From NCBI GenBank assembly GCA_029262235.1, contig JAJCZU010000004.1, forward strand, positions 62,001 through 126,000: 64,000 nucleotides of DNA. The letters are read 5' to 3'. Below are positions 27,901 to 36,036 of this stretch, one piece after another. Origin of the DNA: Candidatus Eiseniibacteriota bacterium (GTDB lineage: Bacteria > Orphanbacterota > Orphanbacteria > Orphanbacterales > Orphanbacteraceae). The notes below the pieces were generated by a model. It did no database searches. It worked only from the letters and a program-made list of their open reading frames with translations, and was not told the origin of the DNA. How positions within the stretch are numbered: the stretch's first letter is position 1; each line of letters opens with the position of its first letter. The translations under genes were made by a program, and so were the position numbers.

Positions 27901-28007
27901 TTGAGGTACGGGCTGCTTGTACTTCCCGCAGCCCGCTCGTCCTGGCCAAATGGCCAGGTACGGAGGCCGAGCGGGCTTCCGGGAAGCACATCGCAGCCCT
28001 TACTCAA
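27901..28007. repeat. Nested inverted-repeat element, copy 2 (CTGGCCA core)
   Basis: Core CCTGGCCAAATGGCCAGG (27941-27958) is framed by AGCCCGCTCG/CGAGCGGGCT, then CTTCCCG/CGGGAAG, then GGGCTGC/GCAGCCC (27910-27916 and 27993-27999), and outermost TTGAG/CTCAA. The central GGCCAAATGGCC and the trailing ACGGAGGC are shared with copies 1 and 3 while the outer arms differ. It starts eight bases after the stop of the preceding secreted-protein gene. Confidence 0.82.
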
Positions 28008-28023
28008 ACGGCTCTTGTCGCGA

Positions 28024-28175
28024 ATGGAAGGATAAGAGTAGGAACAAGAGCAAGAAGAGAGGAAAAGGCGAAAGAAAAGAGAGAGAAGAGGAGACAGGAG
28101 AAAGAGGAAGAGAAGAGGGGAGGGGAATAAGAAGCCGGAAGGGGGAGAGAAGGAGCAAAGAGCCAGGCCGGGGCA
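28024..28175 (+). other. Polypurine tract upstream of the DoxX-like gene
   Basis: About 150 bases of almost pure A/G on the + strand. The 3' side of the same gene carries a matching pyrimidine tract (about 28690-28770), so the gene lies between broadly complementary arms. The tract is open in one frame, giving a K/E/R-rich upstream extension of the DoxX-like gene, which I do not take as coding. Confidence 0.6.
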
Positions 28176-28201
28176 AGTGTCTCGAGCGGGAGTGTGGGTC
28201 G

Positions 28202-28663
28202 ATGCGTTTCGGACGCGACAAAGTGCGAAGGTTCGACGACCGCGTGATCGCGCTCTTTTCGCGTTACGGCCATCGCCTGCATCGGATTTCACTCGGCACG
28301 ATTTTCATCTGGTTCGGCCTGCTGAAACCGTTCGGGCACAAGACGACGACATCGCTTCTCGCCCACACGGTGTACTGGGGGAATCCGGAAAGTGTCGTGC
28401 CGGTTCTCGGCTGGTGGGAGGTGGCGATCGGAATTACGATGCTCGTTCGACCGCTGCTGCGCGTTTCTCTGCTTCTACTTCTCGTGCGTCTGCCCGGCAC
28501 GCTGCTCGCGTTCATTCTGCTTCCCGACATCTGCTTCCGTCATATTCCGTTCGTGCCGACGCCGGAAGGGCAGTACCTGATCAAAGACCTCATTCTGATC
28601 TTTGCGGCCATCGCGATCGTCGGAAGCGTCCGCGACGAAGAACCCCGCCACCGCCTGCACTGA
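28202..28663 (+). CDS. DoxX/DUF417-like small membrane protein
   Basis: 153 residues from ATG 28202. It has about four hydrophobic segments: ISLGTIFIWFGLLKPF, VVPVLGWWEVAIGITMLV, LLLLLVRLPGTLLAFILL and LIKDLILIFAAIAIVG. The FIWFGLLK start of the first segment, the conserved polar turn TPEGQYLIKDLIL and the overall layout match the YkgB/DUF417 branch of the DoxX superfamily. Function in this family is mostly unknown; a redox or thiol-stress role is proposed for some DoxX members. No obvious ribosome binding site is seen, since the upstream sequence is the polypurine tract. Confidence 0.72.
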   Translation: MRFGRDKVRRFDDRVIALFSRYGHRLHRISLGTIFIWFGLLKPFGHKTTTSLLAHTVYWGNPESVVPVLGWWEVAIGITMLVRPLLRVSLLLLLVRLPGTLLAFILLPDICFRHIPFVPTPEGQYLIKDLILIFAAIAIVGSVRDEEPRHRLH

Positions 28664-28781
28664 CCGCCCGCGCCCACTGGTTTGCGGCCCGCTCCGACTC
28701 ATCCCTTCTCTGTCCTGTCCTTCTTTCTTCCCCTCTTCTCCTTCCTCCTCGCTTTCCCTTCCGCCCCCTCCAACGTGTAAC

Positions 28782-28975
28782 GTGGGCGTGTGTCCGGCCG
28801 GGGATCGGGTGGCGCGAGGCGCGCGAGACCCATTGAGCGGGACAGGCTTCGGCGCACCGGCATCCCGTTCCAATACTCGCAACAGAAGTCCCGTACACCG
28901 CCACCCACCATCTCACTCGTCAAGACGTCCCGCCAGGTCTCGCCGTCTCGCACCACCCGACCCCGGCCGGCCCAC
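28782..28975. repeat. ~190 bp palindromic direct repeat, copy R1
   Basis: This is about 90% identical by eye to R2 (30075-30272) in the same orientation. It is itself an imperfect palindrome: GTGGGC...CCGGCCGGGGATCGGGTGG near the left end pairs with CCACCCGACCCCGGCCGG...GCCCAC at the right, and CGCGCGAGACC pairs imperfectly with GGTCTCGCCGTCTCG. It lies between the convergent DoxX-like and MDR genes (28664-29008), which otherwise hold only a pyrimidine tract. Confidence 0.8.
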
Positions 28976-29008
28976 AGTCTTCGTTCCGCTCCCCCATCCC
29001 CTCTCTCT

Positions 29009-30034
29009 TTACTTCTCTACCATCATCTTCCCAGTGTTCTCCCCGACGAACAACCCGCAGAGCGCATTCGGCAGCTGGTCGAATCCCTTGATCTTGGTTT
29101 CGCGGTACTTGATCTTGCCGTCGCGCAGGAGCGGCTGCATTGCGGTCAGCATTTCGTCCATGCGATTCGTATAGTCGCGCGCGAGAATTCCCTGCAGAAA
29201 GGCGCGCTTGTATAGAAAGTGGTGCAGAAGGCGCGGGCCGCTCGCGGGGTCGTCGAGGCCGCCCTGGTACTGACTGATCTGACCGCATACGACGATGCGC
29301 GCGCGCAGGTTCATGTTCAGGATCATCGCGTCGGTGATGTAGCCGCCGGTGTTGTCGAAGTAGACGTCGATACCCTGCGGGCACTGCTGTGCAAGCGCCC
29401 GGCTCATGGGTTCGAGCGAATCGTTCTCCTTATAATTGATGGCGGAATGAAAGCCGAGTTCGCCCGTGATCCAGTCGGCCTTGGCCTGCGAACCGACGAC
29501 GCCCACGACATGCAGGCCCGCGAGCCGCCCGAGCTGGCCCACGATGGACCCGACGGCGCCGGCCGCGCCGCTTACGAGCAGAGTTTCGCCGGCGACCGGG
29601 CGCCCGGCCTCGCGCAGCCCGAAAAACGCGGTGCGCCCGGGCATGCCGAGTATGTGGAGCGCGGTCGACGGAGGGGCGATGGCCGGGTCGAGCCTGCGAC
29701 AGGCATCGGCCTTGCGCACGCCATGCGTCTGCCAGCCCATGTAGGTCTCGACCCAGTCGCCGTCTGCGAGGCCCTCGGCATGAGCGCCGGCGCGCAGCAC
29801 GCGTCCGACGACGGCGCTCCCCTGCACTGCGTTCAATGGATGCGGCGCTTCCCATGTGTGTTTGGCGCTCTGCTGAATGCGCATGTACGGATCGACGGAC
29901 CAGAACTCGCCTTCGACGAGAACTTCGTCGTCGGCCACTTCTTCGGCGATCGATACGTCATGGTGTTCGTAGCAGTCCGGCGTCAGATCGCCCTTCGGCC
30001 GTTTCGCGTAAATCCATTGCGATCCATTGATCAT
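29009..30034 (-). CDS. NADP-dependent MDR-family oxidoreductase (CurA/PTGR-like)
   Basis: 341 residues from ATG 30034, with GGGGGAGG upstream. Conserved parts of the zinc-free medium-chain branch: VEGEFWSVDPYMRIQQS (the SVDPYMR motif), LHILGMPGRTAFFGL (the GMPG-TA motif), the Rossmann glycine stretch VSGAAGAVGSIVGQLGRLAG, and DVYFDNTGGYITDAM. The C-terminal ILARDYTNRMDEML...KIKYRETKIKGFDQLPNALCGLF is also typical. The family reduces the double bond of alpha,beta-unsaturated ketones and aldehydes with NADPH, so a detoxifying enone reductase is likely. The gene is flanked by R1 and R2. Confidence 0.92.
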   Translation of the reverse strand: MINGSQWIYAKRPKGDLTPDCYEHHDVSIAEEVADDEVLVEGEFWSVDPYMRIQQSAKHTWEAPHPLNAVQGSAVVGRVLRAGAHAEGLADGDWVETYMGWQTHGVRKADACRRLDPAIAPPSTALHILGMPGRTAFFGLREAGRPVAGETLLVSGAAGAVGSIVGQLGRLAGLHVVGVVGSQAKADWITGELGFHSAINYKENDSLEPMSRALAQQCPQGIDVYFDNTGGYITDAMILNMNLRARIVVCGQISQYQGGLDDPASGPRLLHHFLYKRAFLQGILARDYTNRMDEMLTAMQPLLRDGKIKYRETKIKGFDQLPNALCGLFVGENTGKMMVEK

Positions 30035-30074
30035 GGGAACCTCCCCCGCCTTGCAGCGCGCTCTTCCTGGAATA

Positions 30075-30272
30075 CGTGGGCGTGCGCCCGGGCGGGGATC
30101 GGGTGGCGCGAGGCGCGCGAGACCCATTGAGCAGGACAGGCTTCGGCGCACCGACATCCCATTCCACTAACCGCAACAGAAGTCCCGTACACCGCCACCC
30201 ACCACCTCACACATTAAGACGTCCCGCCAGGTCTCGCCGTCTCGCACCACCCGACCCCGGCCGGGTTCCCGC
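30075..30272. repeat. ~190 bp palindromic direct repeat, copy R2
   Basis: Second copy of R1. The two share, among others, GGCGGGGATCGGGTGGCGCG-type left arms, GACAGGCTTCGGCGCACC in the middle, AGAAGTCCCGTACACCGCC, and GTCCCGCCAGGTCTCGCCG with the right arm CACCACCCGACCCCGGCCGG. It occupies the whole gap between the clsA-like stop and the 5' region of the MDR gene. No gene is visible in it. Confidence 0.8.
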
Positions 30273-31712
30273 CTACAGAAGCGGAGCCAGCAGTCGAACG
30301 GCGTTCTCGAGCAGGCGCCGCGCGAACGGCGGACGCGCCGGCGCGATCATCGGCTTCGAGTCGGCGATGTAGTCGAGCTGCAGTTTGCGAAGATCGCGTG
30401 TGAAGGCGCGATCGTAAACGGCCACGGTGATTTCGAAATTGAGATGAAGGCTGCGCGCGTCGAGGTTCAGCGATCCGAAAAGGGAGTAGCGCTCGTCGAC
30501 CGTAATCGATTTCGTGTGCAGCAGTCCCTTCTGGTAGAGCAGCACGCTGACACCCGCTTCGAGCAGATCATTCAGGTACGGAGCGCTGGCCAGTTGCACG
30601 AGACGTGAGTCGACCTTCTCGGGAACGATGAGCGTCACCTCCACGCCGCGCCGCGCGGCGGCAAGCATGGCGAGTTGCAGGTTTTCGTCGGGCACATAAT
30701 AGGGCGTGGTCAGGACGAGCCGACCGGACGCGCCGTAAATCGCGTTGATGATGATCTGCTTCGCGACGTCGCGGGCGAGTGTGGGGCCGGTCGGGATCAC
30801 CTGCACGATGGCCGCCTTCTTCGATATCGTGGGGGTCGCCTGAATCGCGCGCTCGAGCTGCTCGATGCCGGACCCCGTTTCGAGCTGCCAGTCGCTCAGG
30901 AACGTCACGAGCAACGCTTCGGCCGCCTCCCCTTCGACCCGCACCATCGCGTCGACCCATTGGCCGACGCCCTTCTCCGTCTTGAAAGTACTCGGATCGG
31001 CCATGTTCTGGCTGCCCGTGTAGCCGACCCCTTCGTCGATGACCACGATCTTGCGATGGAGTCGCAGATCCCATCGTCGAAAACGCGCCTGCAGAAGGCC
31101 GACCGGCAGTCCCGAGTGAACCTGCACGCCCCCTTCGCGCAGTCTGCGGCCCGACCGGGTGCGCTTGAAGCCGCGGCTGCCGACGTCGTCGACGAGCACG
31201 CGGCAGTCGATGCCGCGGTCGGCCGCCTCGAGGAGCGCGTCGACCACGCGATCCACGACGCCGCCTTCCTGCCAGATGTAAAATTCGAGGTAGCACGCCC
31301 GCTTTGCGGCCGCAATATCGACCACGAGCGCGTCGACGAAGTCGCTTGCGCTTTCGATCAGTGTGACGCGGTTCCCGGGGAGCGCAGGCACCCCGACCGT
31401 ATTCAGGACCATCGTGCTGAGCGCGCGCTCCTCTTCCTGCCCTTCCGGCCATTCGCTGATGGTTCGGGGGGCGACATCGAGCAGCCAGCGCTCGAATACG
31501 GGCCGTACGCGCTTCATCCATTGCGAGCGCCGCCTTCCCGTAAGTGCTTCACCGAACCAGAGATAGAGGAATGTGCCCGCGAACGGGAAAAGGAGGATGA
31601 GGCCCATCCAGGCGAGGGATTCGCTGACGTTGGACCGCTTCGAGATGACGCGCACGGAGACGCCGATCTTCAGGAGCCATTCCGCGAATACCAGAAACAG
31701 GGCCCAGGTCAT
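30273..31712 (-). CDS. cls: Cardiolipin synthase-like phospholipase D protein
   Basis: 479 residues. Two N-terminal transmembrane segments (WALFLVFAEWLLKIGV and LAWMGLILLFPFAGTFLYLWFG) are followed by two HKD catalytic motifs: HRKIVVIDEGVGYTGSQNMAD (H219, K221, D226) and HTKSITVDERYSLFGSLNLDAR (H399, K401, D406). This is the ClsA layout. The enzyme condenses two phosphatidylglycerols to cardiolipin at the inner membrane. Length is close to E. coli ClsA (486). Divergent from the EEP hydrolase gene 68 bases away. Confidence 0.9.
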   Translation of the reverse strand: MTWALFLVFAEWLLKIGVSVRVISKRSNVSESLAWMGLILLFPFAGTFLYLWFGEALTGRRRSQWMKRVRPVFERWLLDVAPRTISEWPEGQEEERALSTMVLNTVGVPALPGNRVTLIESASDFVDALVVDIAAAKRACYLEFYIWQEGGVVDRVVDALLEAADRGIDCRVLVDDVGSRGFKRTRSGRRLREGGVQVHSGLPVGLLQARFRRWDLRLHRKIVVIDEGVGYTGSQNMADPSTFKTEKGVGQWVDAMVRVEGEAAEALLVTFLSDWQLETGSGIEQLERAIQATPTISKKAAIVQVIPTGPTLARDVAKQIIINAIYGASGRLVLTTPYYVPDENLQLAMLAAARRGVEVTLIVPEKVDSRLVQLASAPYLNDLLEAGVSVLLYQKGLLHTKSITVDERYSLFGSLNLDARSLHLNFEITVAVYDRAFTRDLRKLQLDYIADSKPMIAPARPPFARRLLENAVRLLAPLL

Positions 31713-31768
31713 GGATCATCTCCCGGCTGCAGGTCAGACTGCATGAGGCCGCGGCCGCGCATTCGGTG

Positions 31769-31774
31769 TACAAT
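31769..31774 (+). promoter_or_regulatory. -10 box TACAAT six bases before the start codon
   Basis: TACAAT ends six bases before the ATG at 31781, so transcription would start at or next to the start codon and give a leaderless mRNA. The same spacing is seen at 36025 for the second kinase gene. Confidence 0.45.
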
Positions 31775-31780
31775 CGTCGC

Positions 31781-32509
31781 ATGCGGTTCCGTGTTGTATC
31801 TTACAACATTCACAAGTGCATTGGCGGGGTCGATCGCCGGTACAGCGCCGAGCGGATCGTGGACACGATCGCGCATTACGACCCCGATCTCGTGCTGCTC
31901 CAGGAAGTCGACGACGGGAAGCCCGGCGCGCGCAATCACCGCCAGGTCAACACGATTGCCGACGGCCTCGGGTTCCGCTACCGCACGTTTCAGGGAAATG
32001 TGCTTCTGCGCCTCGGGAAGTACGGCAACGCGATTCTGAGCCGCCATCCGATCAAAGCGCCCCGCAGTATCGACCTCACGATTCCGCTCAAGAAACGTCG
32101 CCGCGCACAGCTCGTCAAACTCACGATGATGGACGGGGCGCGCCGCCATTCACTCGTGATCGCAAACGTGCATCTGGGACTCGCGGCTTTCGAACGCCGC
32201 ATGCAGATGCGGAAGCTGCTCAGAAGTTCCACGATTACGCGCATTCGATCGACCACGCCCCTCATTCTCGGCGGCGACTTCAACGACGTCTTCGGCCGCC
32301 TCCAGAAACTCATCATCGAGCCCGCCGGTTTTACCGCCACGACAGGACCTCTCCCCACATTCCCCGCCGCCATGCCGATGCAGCCACTTGACCGCATCTA
32401 TTATCGCGGGCCGCTGGCCGTCGAGTCGGCGTTCGTCGGACACACGATCGGCGCTCGCCAGGCATCGGACCATCGCCCGATCATCGCGGATTTCGTGCTG
32501 AAACGGTGA
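31781..32509 (+). CDS. Endonuclease/exonuclease/phosphatase (EEP) family hydrolase
   Basis: 242 residues. EEP fold motifs in order: RVVSYNIHKCIGG (N/H), DLVLLQEVDDG (metal-binding Glu), YGNAILSRHPI, VIANVHLGL (H), LILGGDFNDVFG (GDFN) and ASDHRPIIADF (SDH). Members cleave phosphodiesters in DNA, RNA or lipid headgroups; substrate cannot be told. It lies divergent from the cardiolipin synthase-like gene, and several EEP homologues in other bacteria are encoded beside cls, so a membrane-lipid role is possible. Confidence 0.85.
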   Translation: MRFRVVSYNIHKCIGGVDRRYSAERIVDTIAHYDPDLVLLQEVDDGKPGARNHRQVNTIADGLGFRYRTFQGNVLLRLGKYGNAILSRHPIKAPRSIDLTIPLKKRRRAQLVKLTMMDGARRHSLVIANVHLGLAAFERRMQMRKLLRSSTITRIRSTTPLILGGDFNDVFGRLQKLIIEPAGFTATTGPLPTFPAAMPMQPLDRIYYRGPLAVESAFVGHTIGARQASDHRPIIADFVLKR

Positions 32510-32616
32510 GGTGAGGTCGATTTGTTGTCCGCTTTTCCCGTGCATGTCGCGTTACGGGCAAAGCGTAGATTAACGAACGCGACACTCGAATCAAAACTCG
32601 AACAGGACAGAAAGAG

Positions 32617-35418
32617 ATGACGACTCCCCATCCACCATCCGCCGAACAGCTGTTTTACGAGTGCCTGGATATCGCGGAAAGCGAACGCGCCGCGTACTTA
32701 GGCGAGAAGTGCGGAGACGATGCCGCGCTTCGAGCGGAAGTCGAGTCGCTCCTCAAGGCACACGAGAAGGGCAAGCTGGTATTCGACGATCCGACCGTTC
32801 CGACGCACGAAGCTCCCACAATGGACTCCGAGCGGTTTGAACGACTGAAGGAAATGCTCCTCGAGGCGCTGGAGCGACCGAGCGGGGAGAGGAACGCCTT
32901 TCTGGAGAACACGTGCGGAGACGACTCTGATCTTCTTGCCGAAGCACGCCGAAAGCTCGGGCGTCTGGCAGAGGATCCCGGCATCTTGAAGAGTGTCGGT
33001 ATCGGCGCTTTCCTGAGCATGGAGGGCGGGGGGGCAGCGGCGGCTCTCCCTCACGAAGGCGGGTCCATGATCGGCCCGTATCGGATCATCGATCGCATCG
33101 GCGAGGGGGGAATGGGGGTTGTTTATCTGGCCGAGCAGGAGCAGCCGATCCGGCGCCGCGTCGCGCTCAAGGTCATTCGGCTCGGTATGGACACCGAGGA
33201 TGTAATCGCGCGCTTCGAGGCCGAAAGGCAGGCGCTCGCGATCATGGAGCATCCGAATATCGCACGCGTTTTCGATGCGGGCGCGACCGAGCGCGGCCGG
33301 CCGTACTTCGTCATGGAGTACGTGGACGGCATTCCGATCACGCGCTATTGCGATCGCGAAAAGCTCCCGACCGCGTCCCGGCTGGAGCTGTTTGCGACGA
33401 CCTGTCGTGCAATCCAGCACGCACACCAGCGCGGCATCATCCATCGCGACATCAAGCCTTCGAACGTGCTCGTGGCCGAAATCGGCGGGGAACGGGTCGT
33501 CAAGGTGATCGATTTCGGCATCGCGAAAGCGACAGACCCGAAGTCGCAGGAGCGGACCTTTTTCACGGAGAAAGGGCAGCTTGTCGGGACGCCGGAATAT
33601 ATGAGCCCCGAGCAGGCGGATACGGGAGTCGATGACATCGATACGACGACCGATGTCTATTCGCTCGGCGTCATGCTGTACGAACTGTTGACGGGACTCC
33701 TGCCGTTCGATTCCAAATGGCTGCGCGAGCAGGGGTGGCTCGAGATCCAGCGCGTGATCCGTGAAAGTGAACCGCCCCGCCCGAGCACGCGGATCAGCGG
33801 TGTCGGGAACGATGCGAAGACCCTCGCCGCGAATCGCAAGACCGATCTCGGTTCCCTGCTGCGCGAACTTCGCGGTGAACTCGACTGGGTCATTTTGAAA
33901 GCGATGGAGAAGGATCGTCGCCGTCGCTACGCATCGGCTTCGGAATTCGCCGAGGATGTGCAGCGCTACCTGCGCCGCGAGCCGGTGACCGCCCGCCCGC
34001 CGAGCGCCTGGTACACGCTGCGAAAGCTGGCCTCACGCTATCGCGCCGGCTTCACCGTTGCCGGTGCGATCGTGATTCTCATCGTGGGGTTCGGAGCGTG
34101 GGTCAGCGTGCTCTATACGCGTGCCGAAGCCGCGCGCCAGGATGCCGTAGTCGCGCGGGACGAAGCCGAGTCCGTGACGATGTTTCTGACGGACATGCTC
34201 TCTGCTGTGAATCCGCGCAAGGGGGACAAAGACGTCACGGTCCGCGCGGTGCTCGACGAGGCGGCCGAGTCCGTACAGGGTGAATTCGAGAACGCGCCGA
34301 TCGTCCGCTCGCGCGTCCTGGCCACGATCGGCGGCGTCTACACGGAGCTCGGCGGATATGATGAGGCCCGCCCGCTTCACGAGGAGGCGCTTCGGATCAC
34401 TGAGGAGCACCTCGGCAGTGATCATCCCACCACGGCGGCACGCATCGCGAACTTCGGAAAATTCCTGACGAAAACGGGCGATTACGAAAATGGCGCCGCG
34501 GAATTCGAGCGGGCGATTGCGATTCAGCAGTCCGCTCTCCCGCCGGATCACCCGGATCTGGTTTCGAGTCTGCAGGACCTGGCGGTACTGAAGCGTCTTG
34601 CAGGTGACTTTCCGCGATCGATGGATCTTTTCGAGCAGGTGCTGGAACTCCAGGAGGCGCGCTTCGGCCCGGACCATCTCGAAGTTGCGGAAGCGGCGAT
34701 CAACCTCTCGACAGTTCTCGGGAACCTCGGCGAAACCAAAAGACGGCGCGAGCTGATCGAACGGGCGCTCGTGATTCAGGAGCGGGAGTTCGACCCCGGC
34801 CATCCCGATCTCGCGAACGCGAAGGAGAATCTCGCGATTGCGTACTCTGACGACGGCGAGTACCAGCGGGCGCGTGAACTGCACGAGTCGGCGATTTCGA
34901 TATTGGAGCAGGCGCTTTCGCCCGATCATCCGGATGTCGCGCTGAGTCTCAGTAACCTCGCGCTGACTCTGGGCAAGCTCGAAGAGTATGAAGAGGCGGT
35001 TCGTACGTCGAAACGTGCGCTTGCGATTCAGGAGAAAACGCTCGGGCCGAATCATCCGGCTCTCGGCGCGATGTCGCTCAACCATTCGGAGTACATCGCG
35101 AGCACAGGTGATTACGACGAAGCGTTCACTTACGCCGAGCGTGCACGCACCATCTTCACGAACGCACTCCCGCCCGGGCACCCGTTTCATGGGTTCGGGC
35201 TTGCGAACCTGGCTGTTCTGCACCGTGACACGGGAGACTACGCGATGTCTGAGCGCTTGTTCCAAGAGGCGATTCCGATCTTAGAGGGCGCGCTTCCGCC
35301 GGACCATCCGAACCTCGTCGGTTACAAGAGAGAGTTTGCGGAACTTTACCGGCGTATGGGTGAAGGAGAGAAAGCGGCGGCGATCGAAGCCGGGCTGCCT
35401 GCGGAGGCGGGCGACTAG
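32617..35418 (+). CDS. Membrane Ser/Thr protein kinase with C-terminal TPR array (1)
   Basis: 933 residues. Residues 8-52 and 70-114 are two related helical segments (FYECLDIAESERAAYLGEKC..., then LLEALERPSGERNAFLENTC...). The kinase domain spans about 152-452, with GEGGMG (161-166), the VALKV lysine K185, HRDIKPSN (H276-D278), VIDFGIAK (D299) and GTPEYMSPEQ. All catalytic residues are present. A transmembrane helix at about 478-500 (FTVAGAIVILIVGFGAWVSVL) leads to about 400 residues of TPR_12-type repeats with LGPDHP-like turns. The predicted topology is cytoplasmic kinase and extracytoplasmic TPR domain. It ends four bases inside the convergent ECF sigma gene. Confidence 0.93.
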   Translation: MTTPHPPSAEQLFYECLDIAESERAAYLGEKCGDDAALRAEVESLLKAHEKGKLVFDDPTVPTHEAPTMDSERFERLKEMLLEALERPSGERNAFLENTCGDDSDLLAEARRKLGRLAEDPGILKSVGIGAFLSMEGGGAAAALPHEGGSMIGPYRIIDRIGEGGMGVVYLAEQEQPIRRRVALKVIRLGMDTEDVIARFEAERQALAIMEHPNIARVFDAGATERGRPYFVMEYVDGIPITRYCDREKLPTASRLELFATTCRAIQHAHQRGIIHRDIKPSNVLVAEIGGERVVKVIDFGIAKATDPKSQERTFFTEKGQLVGTPEYMSPEQADTGVDDIDTTTDVYSLGVMLYELLTGLLPFDSKWLREQGWLEIQRVIRESEPPRPSTRISGVGNDAKTLAANRKTDLGSLLRELRGELDWVILKAMEKDRRRRYASASEFAEDVQRYLRREPVTARPPSAWYTLRKLASRYRAGFTVAGAIVILIVGFGAWVSVLYTRAEAARQDAVVARDEAESVTMFLTDMLSAVNPRKGDKDVTVRAVLDEAAESVQGEFENAPIVRSRVLATIGGVYTELGGYDEARPLHEEALRITEEHLGSDHPTTAARIANFGKFLTKTGDYENGAAEFERAIAIQQSALPPDHPDLVSSLQDLAVLKRLAGDFPRSMDLFEQVLELQEARFGPDHLEVAEAAINLSTVLGNLGETKRRRELIERALVIQEREFDPGHPDLANAKENLAIAYSDDGEYQRARELHESAISILEQALSPDHPDVALSLSNLALTLGKLEEYEEAVRTSKRALAIQEKTLGPNHPALGAMSLNHSEYIASTGDYDEAFTYAERARTIFTNALPPGHPFHGFGLANLAVLHRDTGDYAMSERLFQEAIPILEGALPPDHPNLVGYKREFAELYRRMGEGEKAAAIEAGLPAEAGD

Positions 35419-36002
35419 GCGGGACTTTCCCCCGCGATCTCACGATAGAGCCACGCCTGCGTATAGCTCCAGTAACGACGCACCGTGCGTGTCGAAACGT
35501 CGAGATGCTTTGCGGTTTCCTCGCTCGACAGGCCGGCGAAGTAGCGCAACTCGACAACGCGGGCCTTGTCGGGATGTTCTTCGGCAAGTTTTGAAAGCGC
35601 GCGATCGAGCGCGAGTACGCGGTCGTGATCGCGGTCGAGCGTGATCGGTTCGACGAATTCGAGCGATACGTGCTCGGCGCTGCCCCCGCGTTTCTTTCGT
35701 TTTTTGCCGCGCGCGTGATCGACCAGGATGCGCCTCATGGCCTGTCCGGCAACGGCAAAGAAGTGTCCGCGATCGTGCCAGTCAACCGAGGCCTGATCGA
35801 TCAGCTTGAGGTACACTTCGTGAACCAGTGCCGTCGCCTGCAGTGTGTGATCGCCCCGCTCCATCGCGAGTTTCGCGCGCGCGAGCCCGCGGAGTTCGTC
35901 GTAGACCATCGGAAACAGGCGTTCGACCGCTCCGGGCGCACCCGCCGTCGCCCGCTTCAGAATCGTCGTGACGTCCGTATTTCTGTCCGGCGAATTGCTC
36001 AT
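35415..36002 (-). CDS. ECF-family RNA polymerase sigma factor
   Basis: 195 residues from ATG 36002. Region 2 is AVERLFPMVYDELRGLARAKLAMERGDHTLQATALVHEVYLKLIDQ, with DRGHFFAVAGQAMRRILVDHARGKKRKKRGG. Region 4 is LDRALSKLAEEHPDKARVVELRYFAGLSSEETAKHLDVSTRTVRRYWSYTQAWLYREI. This subgroup is often encoded beside TPR-containing Pkn kinases and has no canonical anti-sigma gene; phosphorylation by the partner kinase is the suspected control. Here it is between two such kinases, divergent from one and overlapping the 3' end of the other. Confidence 0.93.
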   Translation of the reverse strand: MSNSPDRNTDVTTILKRATAGAPGAVERLFPMVYDELRGLARAKLAMERGDHTLQATALVHEVYLKLIDQASVDWHDRGHFFAVAGQAMRRILVDHARGKKRKKRGGSAEHVSLEFVEPITLDRDHDRVLALDRALSKLAEEHPDKARVVELRYFAGLSSEETAKHLDVSTRTVRRYWSYTQAWLYREIAGESPA

Positions 36003-36024
36003 ACTGCAAGGATAACACTTTCGG

Positions 36025-36030
36025 TATACT
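36025..36030 (+). promoter_or_regulatory. -10 box TATACT six bases before kinase 2
   Basis: TATACT ends six bases before the ATG at 36037, inside the 34-base divergent gap with the sigma factor gene. It implies a leaderless or near-leaderless mRNA. Confidence 0.45.
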
Positions 36031-36036
36031 CAAATC

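Noticed and set aside
27917-28201. Upstream extension of the DoxX-like gene
   Set aside because: It translates the nested repeat and the polypurine tract into K/E/R/G repeats; the membrane protein starts naturally at 28202.
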